Below the pieces are notes generated by a model. The model ran no database searches. It had not been told where the DNA came from and saw nothing but the letters and a program-made list of their open reading frames with translations. This document shows, in pieces, positions 36,787-46,814 of a DNA stretch of 64,000 bases. The stretch comes from Novosphingobium malaysiense (GTDB lineage Bacteria; Pseudomonadota; Alphaproteobacteria; Sphingomonadales; Sphingomonadaceae), in NCBI RefSeq assembly GCF_000802225.1, contig NZ_JTDI01000001.1:248001-312000 (forward strand), in the 5' to 3' direction. A program made the translations under genes and the position numbers. The first letter of the stretch is position 1. Every line of letters begins with the position of its first letter.

Positions 36787-36990
36787 TCAGTTCCGCTGCC
36801 CGGGATCCGTCTCGTTATCCGCGTCCTGCTGTGCCATGCGCGCTTCGTAAGCATCATTGTCCCGCTTTCGGGCACGCGCGTTCTTGCGTCTCGGGGCGTT
36901 GAACCGAGCACGAAGAATGATCGCCACGATCACCGCGACCATTCCAACGATAAGCGCGTATGCGAGGTAGACCTGGTAAACACGTTCCAT
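36787..36990 (-). CDS. Small single-pass membrane protein, unknown
   Basis: A 67-residue protein: a hydrophobic helix (about residues 8-29, YALIVGMVAVIVAIILRA) followed by a strongly basic stretch (RRKNARARKRD) and an acidic, Gln-rich tail. By the positive-inside rule the C-terminus should be cytosolic. ATG 36990 starts MERVYQVYLAYA; the SD is weak. I recognise no family. Confidence 0.65.
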   Translation of the reverse strand: MERVYQVYLAYALIVGMVAVIVAIILRARFNAPRRKNARARKRDNDAYEARMAQQDADNETDPGQRN

Positions 36991-37099
36991 GCGGTAGCTC
37001 CAATCACAGGGGCTGAAACGCAAGGCGAGACAACACAGGGGATGTACTGGCTCTAGGCTTATGCGGGGCCAAGTCCATTACCCATTTGCAGGGAGCCGA

Positions 37100-37136
37100 G
37101 AATAGCAAGGGCCGCCTGCACAAATGCAGGCAGCCC
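37100..37136 (-). terminator. Rho-independent terminator of clpX
   Basis: Minus-strand stem GGGCTGCCTGCA / TGCAGGCGGCCC (12 bp, one T-G) with a TTTG loop, then TTGCTATTCT. It sits 31 bp after the clpX stop. Confidence 0.8.
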
Positions 37137-37166
37137 CTAATAATCAGGATATGAGCAAGAACGGCG

Positions 37167-38432
37167 TCAGGCCGCAGCCGTTTCCGTCTTGTCGCCTTTG
37201 AGAACGCGGACCGGTTCCTTGCGGCCCGCGACCACGTCGGCATCGACCACGACTTCGGCGATATCGCTTTCGGTCGGCAGATCGAACATGGTGTCGAGCA
37301 GCAGGCCCTCCACGATGGAACGCAGGCCGCGCGCGCCGGTCTTGCGGTCGATCGCCTTCTGGGCAATCGCCTCGAGCGCATCGTCGGTGAACGTCAGTTC
37401 CACGTCCTCGAGATCGAAGAGCTTGGCGTACTGCTTGACCAGCGCGTTCTTCGGCTCGCGCAGGATCTGCACCAGCGCGGTGATGTCGAGGTCCTCCAGC
37501 GTCGCGATGACGGGCAGACGACCGACGAATTCGGGGATGAGACCGAACTTTAGAAGATCTTCCGGCTCGCTCTTCTGGAGCAGTTCGCCAACGCGGCGCT
37601 TGTCCGGATCGGCGACATGCGCGCCGAAGCCGATCGAGCGCTTCTGCAGGCGGTCGGCAATGATCTTTTCGAGGCCCGCGAAGGCGCCGCCGCAGATGAA
37701 CAGGATGTTGGTCGTGTCCACCTGCAGGAACTCCTGCTGCGGGTGCTTGCGGCCGCCCTGTGGCGGAACCGAAGCGGTCGTGCCTTCCATCAGCTTGAGC
37801 AGTGCCTGTTGCACGCCCTCGCCCGAAACGTCGCGCGTGATCGACGGGTTCTCGGCCTTGCGGCTGATCTTGTCGATCTCGTCGATGTAGACGATGCCGT
37901 GCTGCGCCTTCTCGACGTTGTAGTCGGAAGCCTGGAGCAGCTTGAGGATGATGTTCTCCACGTCTTCGCCCACGTAACCGGCTTCGGTCAGAGTGGTGGC
38001 GTCGGCCATGGTGAAGGGCACGTCGAACGTCTTGGCCAGCGTCTGGGCCAGCAGCGTCTTGCCCGAACCGGTCGGGCCGACGAGCAGGATATTCGACTTC
38101 GACAGTTCGACGTCGCCCTGCTTGCCTGCGTGCTTGAGGCGCTTGTAGTGGTTGTGGACAGCCACCGACAGGACGCGCTTGGCGCGGTCCTGGCCGATCA
38201 CGTAGTCGTTCAGCGTCTCGCAGATTTCACGGGGAGATGGAACGCCGCCATCTTTCTTGCCCGCGATCCCCGCCTTCGTTTCCTCACGAATGATGTCGTT
38301 GCACAGCTCGACGCATTCGTCGCAGATGAAGACCGTAGGGCCCGCGATCAGCTTGCGGACTTCGTGCTGCGACTTGCCGCAGAAGCTGCAGTAGAGAGTG
38401 CTTTTCGCGTCAGATCCGCTCAATTTTGTCAT
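37167..38432 (-). CDS. clpX: ATP-dependent Clp protease ATPase subunit ClpX
   Basis: A 421-residue AAA+ unfoldase feeding ClpP. The N-terminal zinc-binding domain has Cys15, 18, 37 and 40 (CSFC, CDEC); Walker A is GPTGSGKT (119-126), Walker B is IVYIDEIDK, the pore loop GYVGEDVE and the IGFGA ClpP-docking loop are present, and sensor II is KTGARGLR. In Caulobacter relatives ClpXP degrades CtrA, which links it to chpT in this window. The start was set at ATG 38432 ([10 protein letters not shown]). clpP lies 120 bp upstream on the same strand. Confidence 0.97.
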   Translation of the reverse strand: MTKLSGSDAKSTLYCSFCGKSQHEVRKLIAGPTVFICDECVELCNDIIREETKAGIAGKKDGGVPSPREICETLNDYVIGQDRAKRVLSVAVHNHYKRLKHAGKQGDVELSKSNILLVGPTGSGKTLLAQTLAKTFDVPFTMADATTLTEAGYVGEDVENIILKLLQASDYNVEKAQHGIVYIDEIDKISRKAENPSITRDVSGEGVQQALLKLMEGTTASVPPQGGRKHPQQEFLQVDTTNILFICGGAFAGLEKIIADRLQKRSIGFGAHVADPDKRRVGELLQKSEPEDLLKFGLIPEFVGRLPVIATLEDLDITALVQILREPKNALVKQYAKLFDLEDVELTFTDDALEAIAQKAIDRKTGARGLRSIVEGLLLDTMFDLPTESDIAEVVVDADVVAGRKEPVRVLKGDKTETAAA

Positions 38433-38552
38433 TTTCCGTCTTGGGCCCCCCACTGAGGCGACTCGGACAGTCTACTCTGGCGGAGGGCGATTTATCAATC
38501 CTAGGCAAAAATGCTTGCCACAGACTGAAGATAGAGGTCAGTGGCCAAAAAG

Positions 38553-39221
38553 TCAGCCCTCTGCCGGCTTGTCGGCATCCGGCCTGGTCTCGAACACCTT
38601 GTCAACAATGCCAAAAGACAGCGCTTCCTCGGCTTCCAGGAAGGTGTCGCGATCCATCGCCTTCTCGATTTCGTCGAGCGACTTGCCCGTGTACTTCACG
38701 TAGAGATCGTTCAGGCGTTTACGCATCCGCAGGATCTCGCGCGCCTGGATTTCGATGTCGGACGCCATGCCCTGGGCACCGCCCGAAGGCTGGTGGACCA
38801 TGATCCGCGCATTGGGCAGCGCAATGCGCATTCCGGGCTCGCCGGCGGCCAGCAGGAAGCTGCCCATCGAGGCCGCCTGGCCGATGCACACGGTCGAAAC
38901 GCGCGGCTTGATGTACTGCATGGTGTCGTGGATCGCCATGCCCGACGTGACCACGCCGCCCGGCGAGTTGATGTACATCGAAATGTCCTTCGACGGATTT
39001 TCCGATTCGAGGAACAGCAGCTGGGCCACGATCAGCGAGGCCATGTGGTCTTCAACCTGGCCGGTGACGAACACGATGCGCTCGCGCAGCAGGCGCGAGT
39101 AGATGTCGAAGCTGCGTTCGCCGCGGCTGGTCTGCTCGACAACCATCGGCACAAGGGCGCCAGTCACGGGATCGGTGGTAAACTTTCCTTGGGCGCCCGA
39201 AGCGCCAAACAGGTCGAGCAT
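38553..39221 (-). CDS. clpP: ATP-dependent Clp protease proteolytic subunit ClpP
   Basis: A 222-residue serine protease forming the tetradecameric chamber. Catalytic Ser118 is in [11 protein letters not shown], His143 in [11 protein letters not shown], and the Asp follows in the C-terminal third. ATG 39221 (MLDLFGASG) has an AGAGGA SD; a 14-codon extension to 39263 is in frame but less likely. It partners with clpX downstream. The trigger factor gene, often directly upstream in other proteobacteria, is here separated by two unrelated genes on the other strand. Confidence 0.97.
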   Translation of the reverse strand: MLDLFGASGAQGKFTTDPVTGALVPMVVEQTSRGERSFDIYSRLLRERIVFVTGQVEDHMASLIVAQLLFLESENPSKDISMYINSPGGVVTSGMAIHDTMQYIKPRVSTVCIGQAASMGSFLLAAGEPGMRIALPNARIMVHQPSGGAQGMASDIEIQAREILRMRKRLNDLYVKYTGKSLDEIEKAMDRDTFLEAEEALSFGIVDKVFETRPDADKPAEG

Positions 39222-39440
39222 GGGAGTCCTCTTCTGAATTGGACCGCCTATGTCGCGCGCCAAACCGCGATGTTCAAGGGCATTAACCGTTCAATCGGTG
39301 TAGCGTTTGCGACAATCGATATGATGCGCGTCCCAAATCGCGCCGAATCACCGCCTGCCGCCGGTTTTTCACCAGTTGCAGATGATCGCGCGAGCGCGCA
39401 CTTTCCCGCATCGGTACAGGCAAGGGGGTAATGGGCGTCT

Positions 39441-40925
39441 ATGGGATTTCCGCGATTCAAACTGGTTGGCCTGGCATCGGCTCTGCTGGCGCTGCTCCCG
39501 GGGCCGCTCGCGACGGCACAGGAGAGTCCGGAAACATACCTCGCACGTATCGCGGCCATCGACGACTCCGGACCGCAGCTGGATGCGGTTATCGCGACCG
39601 CTCCCCAGGACGCGATCGCGGCGGCGCAAAGGCAAGCGGGTTCGAGCGCTCCGCTGGCCGGCCATGTCGTCCTCATAAAGGACAACATCGAGACACGCGA
39701 CATGCCGACCACCGCCGGCAGCCTTGCGCTCAAGGACAACGCGGCCGGGCGTGACGCGCCTTTGGTCGCCCGGCTGCGCAAGGCCGGCGCGATAATTCTC
39801 GGCAAGACCAATCTCTCCGAATGGGCGAACTTCCGGGGAGACCACTCCTCCAGCGGCTGGAGCGGCGTGGGCGGGCAGACGCGCAATCCCTATGCTACGG
39901 ACCGCAGCCCGTGCGGTTCCTCGGCCGGCAGCGGCGCGGCCGTCGCCGCCGGACTGGCCTGGGCGGCGGTGGGCACCGAGACGGACGGTTCGATCACCTG
40001 CCCGGCCTCGGTCAATGGCGTGGTCGGCTTCAAGCCCACCGTCGGCCTCGTCAGCCGCACCCACATCATTCCCATCAGCGCCAGCCAGGACACGGCGGGA
40101 CCGATGGCCACCAGCGTCGCCGATGCCGCGCTGCTGCTCAATGCCATGGCCGGCAGCGACCCTGCCGATACGGCCACGGCGGAGGCGGACAAGCACGTCG
40201 TCGACTTTACGCGAGGTCTTGTGGACGCAAACCTTAAGGGCGTGCGCATCGGCGTGTTACGCAAACAGGCGGGCAAGCTGCCCGGCGTCCTCTCGCTGTT
40301 CGACCGGGCCATTGCCGACATGAAGCGCGCCGGCGCAGAAATCGTCGAAATCGACTACGAACCCGACGATGCCATGGGCCGCGACGAATACACGGTGCTG
40401 CTCTACGAGTTTCGCGAGGGCATCGACGCCTACCTTGCCGGCTTGCCCGGCGATCCGCCTATCCGCGACCTTGCCGGCCTGATCGCCTTCGACGAGGCCC
40501 ACGCGGCCGAAGAACTGCGCTGGTACGGGCAGGAAACCTTCAAGGAAGCGCTGGAAGCGACCGACGCCGAGGCATACGAAAAGGCTCGCGAAAATTCGCG
40601 CAGGCTCGCGGGGGCCGAAGGAATCGACAAGCTGATGCGCGACCACCGCGTGGATGTTCTGATCGCACCGACCGCGGGGCCAGCCTGGCCCATCGACCTC
40701 GTCAACGGCGACCACTTCATGGACGTCGGCGCCGGGTCGCTGGCGGCCATCGCCGGCTACCCGCACCTGAGCGTGCCGATGGGGCAGGTAGAGCGCCTGC
40801 CGGTCGGGCTGTCGTTCATGGCAGGCCAATGGCAGGACGCACGGGTACTGCGCATCGGGGCAGCCTACGAACGAGCACGCAGCGCCCCCCTGCCGCCCCC
40901 GTCATTTCGCGACTGGCACGAGTAG
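39441..40925 (+). CDS. Exported amidase (amidase-signature family)
   Basis: A 494-residue amide hydrolase with a signal peptide (about 1-26, ending LATAQ). The Ser-cisSer-Lys triad is visible: Lys in VVLIKDNIE, Ser in [16 protein letters not shown] and the nucleophile Ser in [13 protein letters not shown]. Soluble relatives hydrolyse diverse amides or peptides; with the signal peptide this acts in the periplasm. GatA-like length, but the export signal and lack of gatB/gatC rule out tRNA amidotransferase. Substrate unknown. Confidence 0.92.
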   Translation: MGFPRFKLVGLASALLALLPGPLATAQESPETYLARIAAIDDSGPQLDAVIATAPQDAIAAAQRQAGSSAPLAGHVVLIKDNIETRDMPTTAGSLALKDNAAGRDAPLVARLRKAGAIILGKTNLSEWANFRGDHSSSGWSGVGGQTRNPYATDRSPCGSSAGSGAAVAAGLAWAAVGTETDGSITCPASVNGVVGFKPTVGLVSRTHIIPISASQDTAGPMATSVADAALLLNAMAGSDPADTATAEADKHVVDFTRGLVDANLKGVRIGVLRKQAGKLPGVLSLFDRAIADMKRAGAEIVEIDYEPDDAMGRDEYTVLLYEFREGIDAYLAGLPGDPPIRDLAGLIAFDEAHAAEELRWYGQETFKEALEATDAEAYEKARENSRRLAGAEGIDKLMRDHRVDVLIAPTAGPAWPIDLVNGDHFMDVGAGSLAAIAGYPHLSVPMGQVERLPVGLSFMAGQWQDARVLRIGAAYERARSAPLPPPSFRDWHE

Positions 40926-41003
40926 CCGATCGCAAATCGGCTGCTTCACCAAATCTTTTCCTCGCAAGGCTAAGGCGGCCGCTTGACCGATCGGGAGCTT
41001 AGA

Positions 41004-42509
41004 ATGGCCAGCCAGGACGATGCCGCTCGCACCGCGCCGCGCGCGGCTGTCGTCGTGGCGGCGCTGCTGGCGCTGGCCATCGCACTGGTCTGGACCTCGC
41101 TCACGCGGGGGCCCTGGTACGACGAGTTCTACACCCAGTACGTCACGCGGCCTGACATCGGCTGGCTGGATGCGCTCAGGACAAGCTGGCTGGCAGACAA
41201 CCACCCGCCGGTCTTCTACATGCTGATGCGTGCCACGGCATGGGCCGGCGACATCGAGCATCACCGGCTGGTCAACATCGCCGTCGCAGCCGTGACGGCG
41301 GCAGGCGGCTGGATCGTCGCTCGCGGCGAGCCGCGCCTTCGCGGCGCGGCCGCCTTGCTGGTGCTGCTGCTGGCGAGCAACGAATGGACGCTCCACGCGG
41401 GCAGCGAACTGCGTTCCTACTTCATCTCGCTGTGCGCCGGTGCCCTGCTCTCGCTTGCGCTGGCGAGCGTCTGGATGGCGCCGGCACAGTGCGGGCGCGG
41501 GCGTCGGATCGTCTATGCCGTCACGGTCTTCGTGGCCTTCAACACCCACATCATAACTACGCTGTTTTCAGGATTGCTGCTGGCACCGTTCCTCGCCACG
41601 GCCCTGCTATGCCGGGACAGCGCGCGCCTGCGCGCACTGCTTCCCCCGCCCTTCGCGGCGGGGCTGGTGTTTCTGGCGGTGACCGCCTTCCAGCTCCCCT
41701 ACTGGACGCGCAACACGCAGGTCTTCTGGATCGAAGGCGGCCTGGAGGCAGCCTGGCATGCCGTACGCTACCTTTCGCTGCGGACCGTGGAAGCCAACCT
41801 GCCGATCCTGCTCGGCAGTGCCGCTGGCGGCTTCCTTCTGATCCGCGATGCCATACGCGGCCGCGCTTTTCCCGACCTACTCAGCATCTGCCTGCTGACC
41901 GGGAGCGGCATCGTTCTCGGGCTGGCGGTGCTCGTCGGAATTCACCTCGTCCGACCGATCCTGATCGAGAAGTACCTCGTGGTCATGGGCGGCGCGCTGG
42001 CCTTCGTCATGGCCGCCGCCTGCGCCCGGATCCTGGCCGCCGTGCCGCGACGAGTCGAGGTGCTGCTGCTGATCGCCGCGCTCCTATGGACAGGATTTGC
42101 GCTCGCCCGGAATGCCCAGACGATCGCGGCTCGCAACAGCTGGCTTGGGACCGGGCGGCTGATCGCCCGCACGGTTGCCGCATGCCCCGAAACGACAGTC
42201 CACACCGATGCCTTCTGGAATGCGGACGTGATGGCCATGTCTCCGGCCGACAACCGCCGCGTGCCGCCCTGGGCCTATCGCCGCGTAGCGCAGCGGCTCG
42301 GCTTCCGCATCGCGCCCGCCGCCTCCCGCGAACTTTCGCAGACCTGCCCGAACCTGTTCTGGGCCGAGCACCAGACCCAGCGCCGCTTCGATGCCGATGC
42401 CATCACTCGGCATCTGCGGGAGAGTGGGTTTCCAGTCTCCTCGGTCACGCTCTACCGCGTCGGCGCGGGCTGGGTCGCGAGCGACCGCCCCTTGCCGGAG
42501 ACGCCCTGA
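41004..42509 (+). CDS. Polytopic GT-C-like glycosyltransferase or integral membrane protein
   Basis: A 501-residue membrane protein with about 9-11 helices and a soluble C-terminal domain (about 385-501). The first periplasmic loop has GPWYDEFYTQYV, the WxDE-type acidic motif of GT-C enzymes that use lipid-linked sugars (ArnT/PMT class), and NHPPVFYMLM is also typical of that group. ATG 41004 has a GGGAG SD. No sugar-pathway genes adjoin, so acceptor and donor are unknown. It is convergent with trigger factor. Confidence 0.82.
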   Translation: MASQDDAARTAPRAAVVVAALLALAIALVWTSLTRGPWYDEFYTQYVTRPDIGWLDALRTSWLADNHPPVFYMLMRATAWAGDIEHHRLVNIAVAAVTAAGGWIVARGEPRLRGAAALLVLLLASNEWTLHAGSELRSYFISLCAGALLSLALASVWMAPAQCGRGRRIVYAVTVFVAFNTHIITTLFSGLLLAPFLATALLCRDSARLRALLPPPFAAGLVFLAVTAFQLPYWTRNTQVFWIEGGLEAAWHAVRYLSLRTVEANLPILLGSAAGGFLLIRDAIRGRAFPDLLSICLLTGSGIVLGLAVLVGIHLVRPILIEKYLVVMGGALAFVMAAACARILAAVPRRVEVLLLIAALLWTGFALARNAQTIAARNSWLGTGRLIARTVAACPETTVHTDAFWNADVMAMSPADNRRVPPWAYRRVAQRLGFRIAPAASRELSQTCPNLFWAEHQTQRRFDADAITRHLRESGFPVSSVTLYRVGAGWVASDRPLPETP

Positions 42510-42520
42510 CACCCGGAATC

Positions 42521-42550
42521 AGAAAGACCCGGAGCGTTCGACGCCCCGGG
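42521..42550 (-). terminator. Rho-independent terminator of trigger factor
   Basis: Minus-strand stem CCCGGGGCGT / ACGCTCCGGG (10 bp, one G-T) with a CGA loop followed by TCTTTCTG. It lies between convergent genes. Confidence 0.75.
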
Positions 42551-42580
42551 CCCTTGCTGTAGGACCGTATCCGGTAAGGA

Positions 42581-44251
42581 TCAGTCTTCGGTCTTGGCAG
42601 CTGCCTTCTTGGCCGGAGCCTTCTTCGCAGCAGGCTTCTTGGCGGCGGGCTTGGCTTCGCCCTCGGCGGCCTCGGCCTTCTTAGCGGGAGCCTTCTTCGC
42701 CGGAGCCTTCTTGGCAGCAGGCTTCTTCGCAGCCGGCTTCTCCTCGGCAGCGTCATCAGCCGCTTCGGCCTTCTTGGCGGGAGCCTTCTTCGCCGGCGCC
42801 TTCTTGGCGGCGGGCTTCTTTTCTGCCTCACCATCCTCGGCCTTGTCGGCGGCAGCCTTCTTGGCCGGGGCCTTCTTAGCGGCGGGCTTCTTCGCTGCCG
42901 GTTTCTTGGCCTCGGTGGTCTCGCCGTCGGTGTCGGCCTCGATCGCGGCCTGCAGCTCGTCGCGGGTCACTTCGCGCTCGGTAACGTCGGCCTTCTCGAT
43001 AAGGAAGTCGACGACCTTGTCCTCATAAAGCGGTGCGCGCAGCTGGGCGGCCATCATCGGATCGTTGGCGACGTATTCCATGAAGCGCTGACGGTCTTCC
43101 GGGCGGTACTGCTGCGCCGCCTGCGAAACCAGCATCGACATTTCCTGCTGGCTCACTTCCACGCCGTTGGCCTGGCCGATTTCCGAAAGCAGCAGGCCCA
43201 GACGCACGCGGCGCTCGGCGATCTTGCGGTAATCGTCCTTCTCGGCCTCGATTTCCTTCAGCGCGGCCTCGGGATCTTCCTCGTGACCAGCTTCATGGGT
43301 GAGCTGCTGCCAGATCTGCGAGAATTCAGCCTCGACCATCGTCGGCGGCACGTCGAAGTCGTGGCCGGCGGCAAGCTGGTCGAGCAGCGAGCGCTTCATG
43401 GCGGTGCGGGTCATGCCGGCAGTTTCCTGCTCGAGCTGGCCCTTGAGCAGGTCGCGGAGCTGTTCAAGGCCCTCGAGGCCCAGTTCCTTGGCGAAGTCGT
43501 CGTCGATCTTCGATTCCGCCGGCGCCTTGATCTCGTGGACGACGATGTCGAAGGTGACTTCCTTGCCCTTGAGATTGTCGGCAGGATAATCCTCGGGGAA
43601 GGTCACGGTAATGGTGCGCTCGTCACCGGCCTTCATGCCGACGAGTTGCTCCTCGAAGCCCGGGATCAGACGGCCCGAACCGATCACGATCGGCTGCTTC
43701 TCGGCCTTGCCGCCTTCGAATTCTTCGCCGTCGAGCTTGCCGGTGAAGTCGCAGATCACCTGGTCGCCGTCTTCAGCAGCGCCGTCCTTGGTTTCGAAAC
43801 GCTGCTGCTGCGAGGCGATGCGCTCCAGAGCTTCCTGGATCTGATCTTCCGCCACCGGAACGGTCAGCTTTTCGAGCTTGAGGCCATCGGTCGAGGGGGC
43901 CTCGATCACGGGAAGCACTTCCAGGCTGACGGTCAGTTCGGCGTCCTTGCCTTCCTCGTAGCCTTCGCCCAGCGAGACGTCCGGATTCATCGCCGGGCGC
44001 AGCGCGTTATCGGCGACCAGCTTGTCCATCGCTTCGCGGATCGTGGTGTTCAGCGCTTCCTGGTGGATCGCGGCGCCGTGCATCTTCTTGACGAGATTGG
44101 CAGGCACCTTGCCGGGGCGGAAACCGGGCATGCGCACCTGCGGAGCAATCTTCTTGATTTCGCCCTCGACGCGCTCGGTGATGGTCTGGGCGGGGATGGT
44201 CACCGTGTAGGCGCGCTTCAGGCCCTCGTTGGTGGTTTCGACGATCTGCAT
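42581..44251 (-). CDS. tig: Trigger factor with long Lys/Ala/Pro-rich C-terminal tail
   Basis: A 556-residue ribosome-bound chaperone and prolyl isomerase. The N-terminal ribosome-binding domain carries the signature FRPGKVP; the FKBP-type PPIase domain (about 160-245, GDQVICDFTGKLDGEEFEGG) and the C-terminal helical chaperone domain follow. Usual length is near 430-450 residues. Here about 110 extra residues (roughly 447-556) repeat AAKKPAAKKAPAKKA-type units with acidic spacers, like histone H1 or HU-tail sequences. The frame has no interruption, so the tail is part of the protein. ATG 44251 begins MQIVETTNEG. tRNA-Leu lies 75 bp upstream. Confidence 0.95.
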   Translation of the reverse strand: MQIVETTNEGLKRAYTVTIPAQTITERVEGEIKKIAPQVRMPGFRPGKVPANLVKKMHGAAIHQEALNTTIREAMDKLVADNALRPAMNPDVSLGEGYEEGKDAELTVSLEVLPVIEAPSTDGLKLEKLTVPVAEDQIQEALERIASQQQRFETKDGAAEDGDQVICDFTGKLDGEEFEGGKAEKQPIVIGSGRLIPGFEEQLVGMKAGDERTITVTFPEDYPADNLKGKEVTFDIVVHEIKAPAESKIDDDFAKELGLEGLEQLRDLLKGQLEQETAGMTRTAMKRSLLDQLAAGHDFDVPPTMVEAEFSQIWQQLTHEAGHEEDPEAALKEIEAEKDDYRKIAERRVRLGLLLSEIGQANGVEVSQQEMSMLVSQAAQQYRPEDRQRFMEYVANDPMMAAQLRAPLYEDKVVDFLIEKADVTEREVTRDELQAAIEADTDGETTEAKKPAAKKPAAKKAPAKKAAADKAEDGEAEKKPAAKKAPAKKAPAKKAEAADDAAEEKPAAKKPAAKKAPAKKAPAKKAEAAEGEAKPAAKKPAAKKAPAKKAAAKTED

Positions 44252-44326
44252 TTCGATGCCTTCCTGTGCAATTCTCGGGGCCTTTTCGGCCGATTTTCTT
44301 GGCTCCCCCTCCCACAGGCGGCGGAC

Positions 44327-44411
44327 TGGTGCGGGCGAAGGGACTCGAACCCCCACATCTTTCGATACTGGTACCTAAAACCAGCGCGTCTACCAGTTCC
44401 GCCACGCCCGC
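44327..44411 (-). tRNA. tRNA-Leu (anticodon TAG)
   Basis: On the minus strand a full cloverleaf: acceptor GCGGGCG / CGCCCGC, a D-arm with TGG..AGA, anticodon stem CTGGT / ACCAG around loop TTTAGGT (anticodon TAG), a class II variable arm, T-arm GGGTTCGAGTCCC, and an encoded discriminator A plus CCA (44327-44330). It reads CUA and other CUN codons. It is immediately upstream of trigger factor on the same strand. Confidence 0.95.
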
Positions 44412-44561
44412 ATGGAAGAAGCCTGAAACTCAAGGGACGGGCCCTTAGATTGTCACGCGGAAAAGGGCAAGCGCCGCGACGGTTGACACGCCTTCATGCC
44501 CCCTTGCGGGACGGATGGATCGGGCCCACGTAGGACCAAACGCTTTGCAGGAAAGACTAAC

Positions 44562-44723
44562 ATGGCAACCCAGCCCGATGACAACCCCGGCGGAACGCCA
44601 GCCGAAGTGCCCGTGCAGCCCGCCGAACCCGGCGAACCGATGACGCCGCCCGAGACCCAGCCCGACGTGCCCGATTTCGACCAGCCGGACGAAGCCCCCG
44701 TGGAAATGCCTCCGCCGGATTGA
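44562..44723 (+). CDS. Small acidic proline-rich protein, unknown
   Basis: A 53-residue protein, about a third Pro and very acidic (PAEPGEPMTPPETQPD), likely disordered. An AGGAAAG SD stands 7 bases before ATG 44562, and codon use is like its neighbours. No Cys, no hydrophobic segment, no recognised family. Could be a spurious frame in high-GC DNA, but the SD favours a gene. Confidence 0.55.
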   Translation: MATQPDDNPGGTPAEVPVQPAEPGEPMTPPETQPDVPDFDQPDEAPVEMPPPD

Positions 44724-44763
44724 GGCCACCTGGCAAGCGAAACAGCCGTCTTCCGCACCGCGC

Positions 44764-44786
44764 CATCCCAGCGAATGCCGGGATCG
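44764..44786. repeat. Short REP-like palindrome
   Basis: CATCCCAGCGAATGCCGGGAT-type imperfect palindrome of the kind scattered in bacterial intergenic DNA, in the 94-bp gap before sppA. Confidence 0.35.
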
Positions 44787-44817
44787 TTCTCAAACGGGCG
44801 CCACGCTGCCGGCCAAC

Positions 44818-46704
44818 CTACTTGACCAACCGCGCCAAGGTCTGGACCAGCGTCAGGTCCTTAGCCTTAGCCTTAGCCTTAGCCTTAGCCTTGCCCCCCG
44901 GAAGTGGCGGACATTCCATGCAATAGGCCTGCACGCCGCGCGCACCCAGCAATCCTTCAAGCTGGGACAGTGCCCTGCCCGCCTGCTCCTGCTGGCGCAT
45001 GGCGATCATGCCGGCAAAGTCGTGCGCGACGGCATTGTCCTGCGGTTCGGCCTCCAGACCCTGGAAGAAGCTCGTGAAGGCATCGGGCTTTTCATGCAGG
45101 AATTCCGCGTGCCACTTGGCATTGCCGACGCCCCCCAGCCTTGCCGCGTAGGCAATCGCGGCATCGAGATCGCCCATCTCGTCCACCAGCCCGATCTTGC
45201 GGGCTTGCGCTCCCGGCCACACGCGCCCTTGGGCCACCGCGTCGATCTCCTGCGGCGTGCGGCCGCGTGCCTTGGCGACCAAGGTGATGAACTTGCCATA
45301 GGCGTCCTCGACCGTGGACTGGAGCAAGTCATTGAGTTCAGGCGTGAAGCCGCCGAGGATGTCGGGCTGGCCGGATAGCGGGGTCGTGCGCACGCCGTCG
45401 CTGTTGACACCGAATTCGGCCAGGGTCTTCTCGAAAGTCGGGACGACGGCAAAGACGCCGATCGAGCCGGTTATCGTGGCCGGCTCGGCAAAGATCTTCT
45501 GCCCCGCCGTGGACACCCAGTAACCGCCGCTGGCGGCCATGTTCCCCATCGAAACGACGACGGGGATCTTGGCATCGCGCCAGCGCTGCACGGCGCGGCG
45601 GATCCGCTCTGCCGCCGTTGCCGAGCCGCCGGGCGAATCGACGCGCACCACAAGCGCCTTGAAGCCCTCGTCGATATTGTCGTCGAGCAACCGGGCGATC
45701 CGGTCACCCCCAGCCTCGCCGGGCCCAGCATCGCCATCGACGATATTGCCGGCAACCGTCACCACCGCGATCGCCTTGCCGGGAGTCTTCGGCGGGTTCG
45801 CGGCAAGCCAGGTGGAAAGCCCGGTATGGGCATAGGGCAGGTCGTCGCCGCTCGACTTGCCGGCCAGTTCGGTGACCCGCTGGTCGAACTCGGTCTTGTC
45901 TCCCAGCTTGTCGACCAGGCCGACCGCCTTGGCCGCCTGCGCGAAGTCGCCGCTGGCGGACTTGAGCGTGGCGACCGGGGCCGAAGCCAGTGCGTCGATT
46001 CGTGCCTGCGGGCGGGCAGCCTTCACGTCCGCCTTCCACGCGGCCCACAGGGCGCCGTAGATGTTCTGGTAGTCCTCGCGCGCTTCGGGCGACATGTTCG
46101 AACGCATGTAGGGCTCGACGTAACTCTTGTAGGTACCGACACGATAGACGTGGGCGTTGACATTGAAGCGGTCGATCAGGCCCTTGAAATACTGGGTTTC
46201 ACCGCCCGGCCCCGCGACCAGCGCCTCTCCCATCGGATCCATCCACACTTCGCTGGAATGGGCCGCGATCTGCACGGAATCGTCGATGTAGATGTTGGCG
46301 AAGGTCAGGACCGGCTTTCCCGCCTTGCGCACTTCGTCCATGGCCGCGCCGATCTCCTTGAGATGGACGAAGCGACCGCCCATGAAGCGCGACAGATCGA
46401 AGACCACGACCTTGATCCTGTCATCCTTGGCGGCGAGATGCAGTGCGCGCTCGATGTCTCGGGCCTGATATTCACGGGTCGGCGCTTCGCCAGCGAGCAG
46501 CACGTCGAGAGGATCGACCCGGCTTTTCTCCTCGACCACGACGCCATTGAGGTCGAGCAGAAGCGCCCCCTTCTCGACATGACCGACGGACGGGCGCGCA
46601 GACAGAGCCGCATAGAGTAGCCCGAAGAAGAGGGCCAGGAACACCAGGGCAAGGGCGTCCTTGATCCCAACCAGCAACTTCCAGACCTTGCTCGCGAACT
46701 TCAT
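44818..46704 (-). CDS. sppA: Signal peptide peptidase SppA, 67-kDa type
   Basis: A 628-residue membrane-bound serine protease that cleaves leftover signal peptides. One N-terminal anchor (about 16-36) precedes two tandem SppA/S49 domains. The catalytic Lys is in the first half ([14 protein letters not shown]), the nucleophile Ser in the second ([10 protein letters not shown]), as in E. coli SppA, where the pair spans both domains. Close to the C-terminus is [15 protein letters not shown], coded by five perfect CTAAGG hexamers (44859-44888); copy change would lengthen or shorten the tail without shifting the frame. Divergent from pyrB. Confidence 0.95.
   Translation of the reverse strand: MKFASKVWKLLVGIKDALALVFLALFFGLLYAALSARPSVGHVEKGALLLDLNGVVVEEKSRVDPLDVLLAGEAPTREYQARDIERALHLAAKDDRIKVVVFDLSRFMGGRFVHLKEIGAAMDEVRKAGKPVLTFANIYIDDSVQIAAHSSEVWMDPMGEALVAGPGGETQYFKGLIDRFNVNAHVYRVGTYKSYVEPYMRSNMSPEAREDYQNIYGALWAAWKADVKAARPQARIDALASAPVATLKSASGDFAQAAKAVGLVDKLGDKTEFDQRVTELAGKSSGDDLPYAHTGLSTWLAANPPKTPGKAIAVVTVAGNIVDGDAGPGEAGGDRIARLLDDNIDEGFKALVVRVDSPGGSATAAERIRRAVQRWRDAKIPVVVSMGNMAASGGYWVSTAGQKIFAEPATITGSIGVFAVVPTFEKTLAEFGVNSDGVRTTPLSGQPDILGGFTPELNDLLQSTVEDAYGKFITLVAKARGRTPQEIDAVAQGRVWPGAQARKIGLVDEMGDLDAAIAYAARLGGVGNAKWHAEFLHEKPDAFTSFFQGLEAEPQDNAVAHDFAGMIAMRQQEQAGRALSQLEGLLGARGVQAYCMECPPLPGGKAKAKAKAKAKDLTLVQTLARLVK
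44859..44888 (-). repeat. In-frame hexanucleotide tandem repeat (CCTTAG)5 inside sppA
   Basis: Five perfect CCTTAG units on the plus strand, followed by one variant unit CCTTGC. On the coding strand they give alternating Lys-Ala residues. Confidence 0.95.
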
Positions 46705-46814
46705 CTATGCACCTGCCTTTCAAGCGGCTGCATACCCATAGCTGCGAGCGGTTGAAAGCCGCATCGCGAATTGGCTTGAGCCGCGCGGCCAGCATGCCTA
46801 AGGCATCATCTTCA

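Noticed and set aside
39441..40925. GatA subunit of Asp/Glu-tRNA amidotransferase
   Set aside because: The protein has a signal peptide and no gatB/gatC neighbours, so it is an exported amidase.
44859..44888. CCTTAG repeat as a telomere-like or CRISPR-like array
   Set aside because: It is a 30-bp microsatellite in frame inside sppA, with no spacers.
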